Below, piece by piece: positions 51,853 to 59,254 of a DNA stretch of 64,000 nt. The notes below the pieces were generated by a model that was given only the letters and a program-made list of their open reading frames with translations, ran no database searches and was not told where the DNA came from. The stretch spans positions 248,001 to 312,000 of the forward strand of contig NZ_AUFK01000014.1 of assembly GCF_000426465.1 (NCBI RefSeq), written 5' to 3'. This stretch comes from Epilithonimonas caeni DSM 17710 (lineage in GTDB: Bacteria > Bacteroidota > Bacteroidia > Flavobacteriales > Weeksellaceae). The position numbers and the translations under genes are program-made. Every line of letters starts with the position of its first letter. Position 1 is the stretch's first letter.

Positions 51853-53762
51853 TTGTGTTTTATAAATTCTAATGGCAGTTTTATCAGAACCTGTGTTCCC
51901 AGGACAATTTCATTATTATTTAGTTCTGTAATATCCAATTCGATCTTTTTATTTTCCAATTGTTCCAGAGTTTCCAATCTTTTTTGTGAGATCTCCATCG
52001 CCATAGATTTGTGTGCATTCACAAAATTGGTTTTCCCCATCTTTGATCTTTCGATTCCCACCCCATTATCTGTGATGGTGCAAATAAGGTTCTCATCGAT
52101 CTGTTGAAAAGTAATATCAATGAAACCTTTCCCTTCTTTCGGGACCACGCCATGAATGATCGCGTTTTCCACATAAGGTTGCAACAGCAAAGATGGAATT
52201 GCTGTATCATCTTCAATTTCCGGATATTTGTAGATTTTAAAATCGAATTTATGGTTGAACCTCAATTGCTCCAGTTCCAGATAATTCTTAAGCGCTTCTA
52301 TCTCTTTATCGATTGTAATGGAGGATTCTTTTGAAAACTCCAAAGTAAGCCGCATTAGTTTTGAAAATTTGGAAAGATATCGGATCGCTTCATCTTTTCC
52401 ATTCTGCATCACAAATGCTGAGATCGCCGCCAAGCAATTAAAGACAAAATGCGGATTCATTTGCAGATGTAGAGCTTTATGTTCGAATTCGGCCAATTGT
52501 TTCTGAAGGAGAATCGTTTTTTGCTTTTCTCGATTTCGGTAATATAAAAATGTTCCCAACAGAAAAACTCCCACCAATGCAATGATAAAAAAACCTTTCA
52601 GCCTTTCTCGGCTTGCATTCTCCCGTTTTTCCAGCTGTTCTTTTTCATATTGGAAATTAAGTTCGGTTTTCAAACGTTGCTGTTCATTTCTTACAATATC
52701 GAATTTTTCTTTTTCTATGTCATAATTTTTGAGATGTGATAGAGCCTGTTGCTGGTCTCCCTTTTTATCATATATTTCTGAAAGCAATTTTTCAACATTC
52801 ATAGTTGTTTCAGTCAATTCAAGTTCTTTCGCAAGTTCAAGACTTTTATTTGCAAATTTTAAAGATTCGCCCAAGTTATTTTCATTAAAAAAGATCTCTC
52901 CTAAAAATAAATAGGTATAGGACAAACCGAATTTGTCATCAATCGATAAAAACTCTCTTTCAGCATTTTTCAGATTGGCTTTGGCTTCATCAACTTGCCC
53001 TTTACTCAAATTATACTGTGAATAATTATTGTAAAGCTCTCCTAAAGCCCTGGGATTCTCATTTTTTTGATAAGATCCAAAACTTTCATCAAAATATTTT
53101 TTCGAATTTTCCAGCTTATTTTGATAAAGATAGATCAGTCCAATATTTGATGCACTTGCAGCAAATGTTGCCTCGTCTTTATTTTTTGAAATCTTGTTGG
53201 CCTTCAAAAAATACTGCAGCGCTTTTTCTTTGTCATCAATGGATTTATAAATAACACCGATATTATTATAAAGTTTGGAGATCTGGAGCTCGTTCTTTGT
53301 CTCTTCATAAATTTTCAGCGCTTCAAAATCATTATCCAAGGCTTTGGCGTAATTATTTTGTTCAGAATGGGCAACACCTTTGCTCCCTAATGTTTTTGCC
53401 AATGTTTCTTTTATTTCCTTATGATCAGAAGTGATTTTCAAAAGGATCTTTTCCGATATATCAAAATTTCGCAAGGCTTTATCGTAATCTCCAAAAATCA
53501 AAAATGAAGTTCCGATATTCTGATAAGCAATGGCCTGTTGATAGGGACTCTTATACTTTTTGGCATTGTTCAAGGCAAGAATTGCAAATTTTTGCATCTG
53601 CTCCGGATCAGAATGTTTGTATGTATCGGAAATCTGATTTTGTAAAGCTGGAATGTTCTCAAGGTTCTTTTCATTTTTAAGCAAAGCCAATAGAGAATCC
53701 GCAGATTGTGCCGATAAGAATAATGCAGAAGGTATCAGTAGAAAAAGTAGAATTTTTCTCAT
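51849..53762 (-). CDS. TPR-containing sensor histidine kinase, LytS-like
   Basis: About 637 residues: signal peptide (1-18), a periplasmic array of six or seven TPR repeats (25-365; ALRNFDISEKILLKIT, EKALQYFLKANKIS, NNLGESLKFANKSLELA), a coiled segment, one membrane span (about 388-407, GFFIIALVGVFLLGTFLYY), then a His_kinase domain (NPHFVFNCLAAISAFV) and HATPase domain (PSLLLQPYVENAIIHG, ITDNGVGI). The frame is open back to 53780, but a -7-like box overlaps that first ATG, so the ATG at 53762 (MRKILLFLLIP) is chosen. It is coupled to the LytTR regulator gene. Confidence 0.9.
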   Translation of the reverse strand: MRKILLFLLIPSALFLSAQSADSLLALLKNEKNLENIPALQNQISDTYKHSDPEQMQKFAILALNNAKKYKSPYQQAIAYQNIGTSFLIFGDYDKALRNFDISEKILLKITSDHKEIKETLAKTLGSKGVAHSEQNNYAKALDNDFEALKIYEETKNELQISKLYNNIGVIYKSIDDKEKALQYFLKANKISKNKDEATFAASASNIGLIYLYQNKLENSKKYFDESFGSYQKNENPRALGELYNNYSQYNLSKGQVDEAKANLKNAEREFLSIDDKFGLSYTYLFLGEIFFNENNLGESLKFANKSLELAKELELTETTMNVEKLLSEIYDKKGDQQQALSHLKNYDIEKEKFDIVRNEQQRLKTELNFQYEKEQLEKRENASRERLKGFFIIALVGVFLLGTFLYYRNREKQKTILLQKQLAEFEHKALHLQMNPHFVFNCLAAISAFVMQNGKDEAIRYLSKFSKLMRLTLEFSKESSITIDKEIEALKNYLELEQLRFNHKFDFKIYKYPEIEDDTAIPSLLLQPYVENAIIHGVVPKEGKGFIDITFQQIDENLICTITDNGVGIERSKMGKTNFVNAHKSMAMEISQKRLETLEQLENKKIELDITELNNNEIVLGTQVLIKLPLEFIKHK

Positions 53763-53777
53763 CCGTTGTGTTTGCCG

Positions 53778-53785
53778 CAAAATTA
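53778..53785 (-). promoter_or_regulatory. -7 promoter element of TPR kinase gene
   Basis: TAATTTTG on the minus strand (53785-53778) fits TAnnTTTG. It overlaps the ATG at 53780, so the coding start must be downstream, at 53762. The upstream element is not clear. Confidence 0.5.
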
Positions 53786-53894
53786 GTTATAAGCAATTGA
53801 TTTTAAAAACATCTAATGAGAAAATGTTGTTTTTGGATGAGAATTCGATTTCAGATTGACATTTTAATTTTCTAAATTTGAGATTTATAAATCA

Positions 53895-54518
53895 TTGGTA
53901 ATTTTGGAAAATCGCAAAAAGATCGGATTGTTTTTCGGTTCATTCAACCCCATTCATATTGGTCATTTGATATTGGCCAATTATATTCTGGAAAACTCTG
54001 ATATGCAGGAACTTTGGTTTGTCGTAAGCCCTCAAAACCCTTTCAAAGACAAAAAATCCTTATTGAAAGACCATAACAGGCTGGATATGGTCCAACTGGC
54101 GATCAGAAATTATCCGAAAATGCGCGCTTCCAATGTAGAGTTTTCATTGCCGACTCCAAGTTACACGATCGATACTTTAACTTATCTTAAGGAAAAACAT
54201 CCCGATTTTTCTTTTTCACTGATCATGGGAGAAGATAATTTGGGAAGTCTCCACAAATGGAAAAACTATGAATTACTTCTGAAAAATCATCAGATTATTG
54301 TTTATCCTAGAATTTTAGGTGAAGAGAAAAAAGATGAAGTCTTCGAGAGCCTCAGACTGACAGTTGCGCAACACGAAAACATTCATCAAATCGATGCGCC
54401 AATCATAGAACTTTCTGCAACCGAGATCCGAAATATGATTAAAGAAGGTAAAAATGTGAGGCCAATGCTTCCACCGGAAGTTTTTGAGTATCTTGATGGA
54501 AGTAGTTTTTATAAATAA
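53895..54518 (+). CDS. nadD: Nicotinate-nucleotide adenylyltransferase
   Basis: A 204-207 residue enzyme that joins nicotinate mononucleotide to AMP in NAD synthesis. The nucleotidyltransferase motif is GLFFGSFNPIHIGHLILA (with the (H/T)xGH pair) and the C-terminal motif is APIIELSATEIRNMIKEGKNVRPMLPPEVFEYL, both typical of NadD. There is no ATG at the 5' end; the start must be TTG at 53895 or TTG at 53904 (giving MENRKKIG). TAAATTTG at 53873-53880 is a likely -7 element. Confidence 0.93.
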   Translation: MVILENRKKIGLFFGSFNPIHIGHLILANYILENSDMQELWFVVSPQNPFKDKKSLLKDHNRLDMVQLAIRNYPKMRASNVEFSLPTPSYTIDTLTYLKEKHPDFSFSLIMGEDNLGSLHKWKNYELLLKNHQIIVYPRILGEEKKDEVFESLRLTVAQHENIHQIDAPIIELSATEIRNMIKEGKNVRPMLPPEVFEYLDGSSFYK

Positions 54519-54525
54519 ATAGTGG

Positions 54526-55131
54526 ATGAAAAAAAGCTTTATTTTAATTATCCTTTTGATCTTTCAAACTTTGCTTTTTGCCCAACACAAAAAGGTAGTA
54601 AGAATAAATTGTGATTCGATTTTTAATAAAAAAGGCTATTTCGTTTCCTTGGAATTTGATCCGAAAGATCAGGTTATATTAAATGTATTATTCATTTTTT
54701 CAAAAAAAATCAATGGAAAAGAAAAAATAATACATCAGGAAAGATTGCACAGTCAGTTTCAAAATATTGAGTTCATCGATTTCAATGGTGACGGGATCAA
54801 AGATATTTTGATAGAAAACACTTCTGATGTGAGAAGCAATTTGACCTACAATCTTTTTATAGTCGATTTAAAAAATCAGAAATTAAGGAAAATAGATGGT
54901 TTTGATGAAATCAAAAATCCAAATTATCTGAAGGAATATGACTTAATAGATTGTTTGGTAATGTCTGGAAGAAATTGGACAAGCTTTTATAAAATCAAAG
55001 GAAATAAGATCAAGGATTTTGGATATGTTATAGAAGATGGCGAAGACGAAAATGGAAAAGACCTGGAATATGATAAAAATTACAAGTTAACATTGGCAAA
55101 AATCCTGAAATCTGAAAAAGAAAAAAAATGA
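54526..55131 (+). CDS. Exported protein of unknown function
   Basis: A 201-residue protein with a signal peptide (residues 1-18, ending LLFAQ). The mature part has a calcium-site-like FIDFNGDGIKDILIEN segment (about 84-100), as in FG-GAP/VCBS repeats, and a beta-rich remainder. Functional family is not recognised. It lies 7 bases after nadD and overlaps the next gene by 4 bases. Confidence 0.72.
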   Translation: MKKSFILIILLIFQTLLFAQHKKVVRINCDSIFNKKGYFVSLEFDPKDQVILNVLFIFSKKINGKEKIIHQERLHSQFQNIEFIDFNGDGIKDILIENTSDVRSNLTYNLFIVDLKNQKLRKIDGFDEIKNPNYLKEYDLIDCLVMSGRNWTSFYKIKGNKIKDFGYVIEDGEDENGKDLEYDKNYKLTLAKILKSEKEKK

Positions 55132-55469
55132 ACATCATAGAAAAATATTTCTCAAAATATCCCGAAGAAAAACTCATCAAATGGTTTAAACAAATCTGCC
55201 TTGCAGAAGCTGTTTCCTGGTTTTTGCTTTTTACGGCTATGTATTGGATTAGGGAAGATAAAAACGGGATTTTACCTACAATTTACATTATTATCATTGG
55301 AAATATCCACGGACTGTTTTTCACGTTGTATCTTTTGTTGTTGCTGCCTGTCAGAAAGATTTTCGATTGGGATGATGAGGATTCTATTTTTGCATTATGT
55401 GCTGCTTTCTTCCCATTTGCAACCATTTGGGTCGATAAGAAATTAGCCCGGAAAAATCGCAATGAATGA
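55128..55469 (+). CDS. DUF3817-like small membrane protein
   Basis: A 113-residue inner-membrane protein with three hydrophobic segments (about residues 27-42, 51-74, 88-100). The pattern EAVSWFLLFTAMYW and GNIHGLFFTLYLLLLLPVRK is like DUF3817 (YdzA-type) proteins, whose function is unknown. It overlaps the preceding gene by ATGA, so the two are coupled, although they do not look functionally alike. Confidence 0.75.
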   Translation: MNIIEKYFSKYPEEKLIKWFKQICLAEAVSWFLLFTAMYWIREDKNGILPTIYIIIIGNIHGLFFTLYLLLLLPVRKIFDWDDEDSIFALCAAFFPFATIWVDKKLARKNRNE

Positions 55470-55524
55470 TGAATATCAATGAGGAAAATTCTCTATTTGA
55501 AATTAAACTTGATAACTTTAAAAT

Positions 55525-56523
55525 ATGAAAATCACATTCTTTTCTTCAAAACCTTATGACAAGGAATTTTTTGATAAAGCCAATCAGCAATTCAATTTTG
55601 AACTGGATTATTATGAAACCCATCTTGGTCCGCACGTCCTGAATCTCATAGACCATTCCGATGCTGTTTGCGCCTTTGTGAATGACAAACTAAATGCGGA
55701 AGTTTTGGAATCGCTTGCCAGCAAAGGTGTAAAATATATCGCATTGCGGTGTGCAGGATTCAACAATGTAGATCTGGAAGCTGCAAAGCGTCTCGGGCTG
55801 AGAGTTTCCAGAGTCCCGGCATACTCTCCGGAAGCAGTTGCTGAACACGCAATGGCCATGATTCTCACGCTTAACAGAAAAACCCACAAAGCTTACAACC
55901 GGGTCCGGGAACAGAATTTTGCCTTGAATGGCCTGATGGGTTTTAATCTTTATCAGAAAACGATCGGTGTCATTGGAACGGGAAATATTGGTGCCGCTTT
56001 TGCAAAAATTGCGAAAGGATTTGGTGCAAAGGTTTTAGCTTTTGATATTACAGAAAATCAGGAATTAAAAAATATCGGAATCGATTATGTTTCTCAGGAA
56101 CAATTACTTTCTGAATCCGATATTGTTTCACTTCATTGTCCATTGATGGAATCTACACATCACCTGATCAATGAAGAATCAATCCAAAAAATGAAACAAA
56201 ATGTCATGATCATCAACACCAGCCGAGGTGGATTGATTGACACAAAAGCCGTCATCAACGGACTAAAATCCAAACATATCGGTTATCTAGGGATTGATGT
56301 TTATGAACAGGAAGAAAAATTATTTTTCCGGGACCTTTCCCATACGATCATTGAAGATGACACGATCCAAAGGCTGATGAGTTTCCCGAATGTTTTGGTA
56401 ACTGCACATCAGGCTTTTTTTACTCAGGAGGCCCTTGAACAGATTGCGACTTCTACTCTGACAAGTCTTTCCCATTTCGAAAAGAATGATGAATTTGAAA
56501 ATCCAAATGCTGTTTTGATTTAA
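55525..56523 (+). CDS. D-lactate dehydrogenase, 2-hydroxyacid dehydrogenase family
   Basis: A 332-residue NAD-dependent enzyme. The cofactor motif GTGNIG is at 151-156, and the catalytic set Arg235 (NTSRGGLID), Glu264 (VYEQEEKLFF) and His295 (VTAHQAFFT) is intact. These residues, the length and CAGFNNVDLEAA match LdhA-type D-lactate dehydrogenases, which reduce pyruvate to D-lactate. Erythronate or other 2-hydroxyacid substrates are less likely. It has a 55-base gap upstream and a long non-coding region downstream. Confidence 0.92.
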   Translation: MKITFFSSKPYDKEFFDKANQQFNFELDYYETHLGPHVLNLIDHSDAVCAFVNDKLNAEVLESLASKGVKYIALRCAGFNNVDLEAAKRLGLRVSRVPAYSPEAVAEHAMAMILTLNRKTHKAYNRVREQNFALNGLMGFNLYQKTIGVIGTGNIGAAFAKIAKGFGAKVLAFDITENQELKNIGIDYVSQEQLLSESDIVSLHCPLMESTHHLINEESIQKMKQNVMIINTSRGGLIDTKAVINGLKSKHIGYLGIDVYEQEEKLFFRDLSHTIIEDDTIQRLMSFPNVLVTAHQAFFTQEALEQIATSTLTSLSHFEKNDEFENPNAVLI

Positions 56524-56530
56524 TATTAAA

Positions 56531-56643
56531 ACCACATAGGCACATAGCAATCTGAATATTCAGTCTGAAAAAAGGAAAAAGATAAAGTCAAAAAATTACT
56601 ATTTAATCTTAATTTTCACTAAAAACCTATGTGTCTATGTGGT
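56531..56643. repeat. Inverted-repeat element with ACCACATAGGCACATAG ends
   Basis: The 17-base ends, ACCACATAGGCACATAG (56531-56547) and CTATGTGTCTATGTGGT (56627-56643), match at 16 of 17 positions when inverted. The 79-base centre is AT-rich with no reading frame. The layout is like the element at 22521-22708 (both begin ACCACA and end TGTGGT), so the two may belong to one class of miniature dispersed repeats. Confidence 0.68.
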
Positions 56644-56727
56644 AAAAAATATTTTACTATAAATTTAAATAGACTTTAAATCTTAAAATAAAACCTTAAA
56701 ATTCCATATCTGAACTTTCAGATAATG

Positions 56728-56760
56728 AAGTCATTGTAATTTTTACAGTGGCTTTTTTCA
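56728..56760 (+). terminator. Intrinsic terminator, probably of the D-lactate dehydrogenase gene
   Basis: AAGTCATTGTAA pairs with TTACAGTGGCTT along its full 12 bases if G-T pairs are allowed, followed by TTTTTCATTTTT. It is the only plus-strand hairpin with a T-run after the dehydrogenase gene. Confidence 0.65.
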
Positions 56761-56884
56761 TTTTTATTCCATTTTGGATGTAACAAATTTCTATTTCCGA
56801 TTGTCTCATAATTAAGTATATAAATTTTTATAACTGAAAACCAATCAGTTGTAATCAATAAATAAATTTATTTACTACTTTGTA

Positions 56885-56916
56885 TTGCATAATACTAATT
56901 TTAATACATATCTTTG
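56885..56916 (+). promoter_or_regulatory. Promoter of tandem barrel-receptor genes
   Basis: TTG (56885-56887), a 21-base spacer and TATCTTTG (56909-56916) fit the Bacteroidota consensus. The start would be near 56922, giving a leader of about 35 bases. Confidence 0.6.
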
Positions 56917-56956
56917 CAATGTTAAATATTAGTAACAACAAAATACCTTAGCTACT

Positions 56957-59215
56957 ATGAAAACTAAAATACTAATTGCAGTTATCTTTTTCTCAGGAAT
57001 GATTTCTGCGCAACAGACTCAGAAAAAAACAGAGGAAACAAAAACTATAGAAGAAGTGAAACTTAGCAAAAAAGTTTTTGTAAAAAAATCTGACCGGTTT
57101 GTTTATGATGTTGCTTCCTCTCCTATTGCAAAAGGAACCAACTCTTTCAATCTTCTTCAGCAAACGCCAATGCTATCCAGCACAGACGGAAAAACTTTCA
57201 AGATAATGGGAAAATCCAGCGTTGTTTTTTACATCAATGGAAAAAGAACGCTAATGGACGCAGAAGCGATTACGGAAATGCTGAAAAATACACCGTCTGA
57301 AAATATCCAGAGAATAGAAGTGGTAACCGTTCCCGGAAGTGAGTTTCAGGTAGAAGCCAATGAAGGTGTCATCAACATCGTGATGAAAAAAAGCAAAACC
57401 AATGGCTACAACGGAACCTTAAAAATGAATAACAGCCAAAGTTTTTATAATAATCCTTCGTCCGGGATTGCCTTTAATGCCAGACAAAACAAGTGGTCGT
57501 TCAATTCCAATTTCAATATGGGAAGTTACAGAGAAAGAGAGAAATATACGCTTTCCAATGGTGACGAAACTTTCAGAAATGATTCTTACGGAACGATGGA
57601 CGACCCAAATAAGAATTATGGTGGAAGTATCAACATCGATTATGAGATCAATAAAAAACAAAATCTTGGTTTCAGCTACAATATGCGATATAACAAGAGC
57701 TTCGGTTCTGTGTTGGATATGACGAATTATGAAAATGGAATATTATCAAACAAAACTGTAAACCAAGAAGATGCACAAACGAGAAACCACAACTTCAACC
57801 TGAATTATGAAGTTAAAACCGATACACTTGGTAGCAAATTGAGTTCAAACATTTCCTATTTGTGGTTCAACAGAGACAAAGTAAGTCTTGGTGAGACTTT
57901 TCCATTAAAAGCTGACGGCAGATACAGTGCTTTCCAGCAGGCAGTTCCCCAAATCATTAATAATTATGCAGCAAACATCGATTATATCAAGAAATTCAGA
58001 AATGAAAGTGCGTTTGCGATTGGTTCAAGCTACAATCACACCAATACGGATAGTGACACCAGACAAAATGACTATAATGGAAACACTTTTATAATCAATA
58101 CCAACCTTTCCAATCATTTCATTTATAAAGAAAACATTATCGGAGCTTATGCCACATTCGAGAGAAAATTCTCTGATAAACTCTCTGCAAAAGTGGGAAC
58201 AAGATTCGAAGCTACGCTTAGTACGGGCGACATTGTGGGAAAACCTGATATAGGTTTTGAAAGAAATTATAACAATCTCCTGCCTTACGCCACATTGAAC
58301 TACACAATCAACGATAATAACAATATCAGCTACAGTTTTTCCAGCCGGGTGAGAAGACCGGGATTTGGGCAACTGAATCCCTCCAGAACTTACTTTACGC
58401 CTACCAATTATATTCAGAACAATCCTTTTATGCAGGCTTCGAAGAATTATAATCAGGAAATCAATTATATGTACAAGAATGCTTTCTATGCCAATGTAAG
58501 TTTCAATTATGCAGATAATGCTTATGGTCAATTGCCTTTGCAAGGAACTGAAACAAAAATTAAAAGAGATGAAAATGGAAATCCCGAATATGACGAAAAT
58601 GGAAATCCGATAAAAATCACAACAAAATTCCTTAGATATATAAGAACCAATTATGGTAACAACAAACAATTGGGATTGACCTTAGGAATGAACAAAGCCT
58701 GGTTCGGCGACGTCTGGACAACCAATTACTCTGCAAACTTCGAATATGCAACTTACAAAGGTAGTGTAACGAAAGACCCAACTTCGCAACAAATCCCAGG
58801 AGACACAGAAGAATTACTGCCTTTTACAATTAATGTAAAAACGTTGAATACCTTCTTCCAGGCCAACAATATGGTAAGATTATCAGCAAAAAAAGATTGG
58901 TATCTGGGTATTAATTACTGGCTGATGCCGTCAAGAGAAATGGAAATTGGAAAACTTCACACACAACAGAGTTTCGATGTGAACATCAAAAAAATAATGG
59001 GAAATTTCACATTCCTCGTAGAAGTGAATGACCTTTTCAATCAAAATATAGTTGATATCAGAACCATACAAAATAACGGAAACTACAATACGGTAAGAAA
59101 TTTCCAATACAGAAGAGAACTAAATATCAATGTGACCTACAACTTCGGAAATCAAAAATTGAAAAAAGCCAGAGAGGTAAAATCTGCCAACGATGCGATA
59201 CGCTCAAGAACTTAA
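56957..59215 (+). CDS. Outer-membrane beta-barrel receptor-like protein (TonB-dependent-receptor related), copy 1
   Basis: A 752-residue outer-membrane protein: signal peptide (1-18), a short N-terminal TonB-box-like acidic/basic stretch, a plug-like domain (about 45-145; RFVYDVASSPIAKGTNSFNLLQQTP, NIQRIEVVTVPGSEFQVEANEGVINIVMKK) and a long C-terminal barrel of beta-strands ending in LNINVTYNFGNQKLKKARE. It lacks the N-terminal carboxypeptidase-regulatory domain of SusC-type receptors and matches the 'outer membrane beta-barrel family' (OMP_b-brl_3-like). The substrate is unknown. It is 39 bases upstream of a paralog with the same layout. Confidence 0.87.
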   Translation: MKTKILIAVIFFSGMISAQQTQKKTEETKTIEEVKLSKKVFVKKSDRFVYDVASSPIAKGTNSFNLLQQTPMLSSTDGKTFKIMGKSSVVFYINGKRTLMDAEAITEMLKNTPSENIQRIEVVTVPGSEFQVEANEGVINIVMKKSKTNGYNGTLKMNNSQSFYNNPSSGIAFNARQNKWSFNSNFNMGSYREREKYTLSNGDETFRNDSYGTMDDPNKNYGGSINIDYEINKKQNLGFSYNMRYNKSFGSVLDMTNYENGILSNKTVNQEDAQTRNHNFNLNYEVKTDTLGSKLSSNISYLWFNRDKVSLGETFPLKADGRYSAFQQAVPQIINNYAANIDYIKKFRNESAFAIGSSYNHTNTDSDTRQNDYNGNTFIINTNLSNHFIYKENIIGAYATFERKFSDKLSAKVGTRFEATLSTGDIVGKPDIGFERNYNNLLPYATLNYTINDNNNISYSFSSRVRRPGFGQLNPSRTYFTPTNYIQNNPFMQASKNYNQEINYMYKNAFYANVSFNYADNAYGQLPLQGTETKIKRDENGNPEYDENGNPIKITTKFLRYIRTNYGNNKQLGLTLGMNKAWFGDVWTTNYSANFEYATYKGSVTKDPTSQQIPGDTEELLPFTINVKTLNTFFQANNMVRLSAKKDWYLGINYWLMPSREMEIGKLHTQQSFDVNIKKIMGNFTFLVEVNDLFNQNIVDIRTIQNNGNYNTVRNFQYRRELNINVTYNFGNQKLKKAREVKSANDAIRSRT

Positions 59216-59254
59216 TCAAGAAAAAATAAACTATTACTCTCAAAAAATAAAATT

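Larger units (their letters stand above)
56524..56956. other. Gap between dehydrogenase and first barrel-protein gene
   Basis: This 433-base AT-rich gap contains, in order, an inverted-repeat element (56531-56643), a hairpin terminator (56728-56760) and a promoter (56885-56916). No credible gene is seen. The terminator lies about 200 bases after the dehydrogenase stop with the repeat element between them. Confidence 0.6.
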
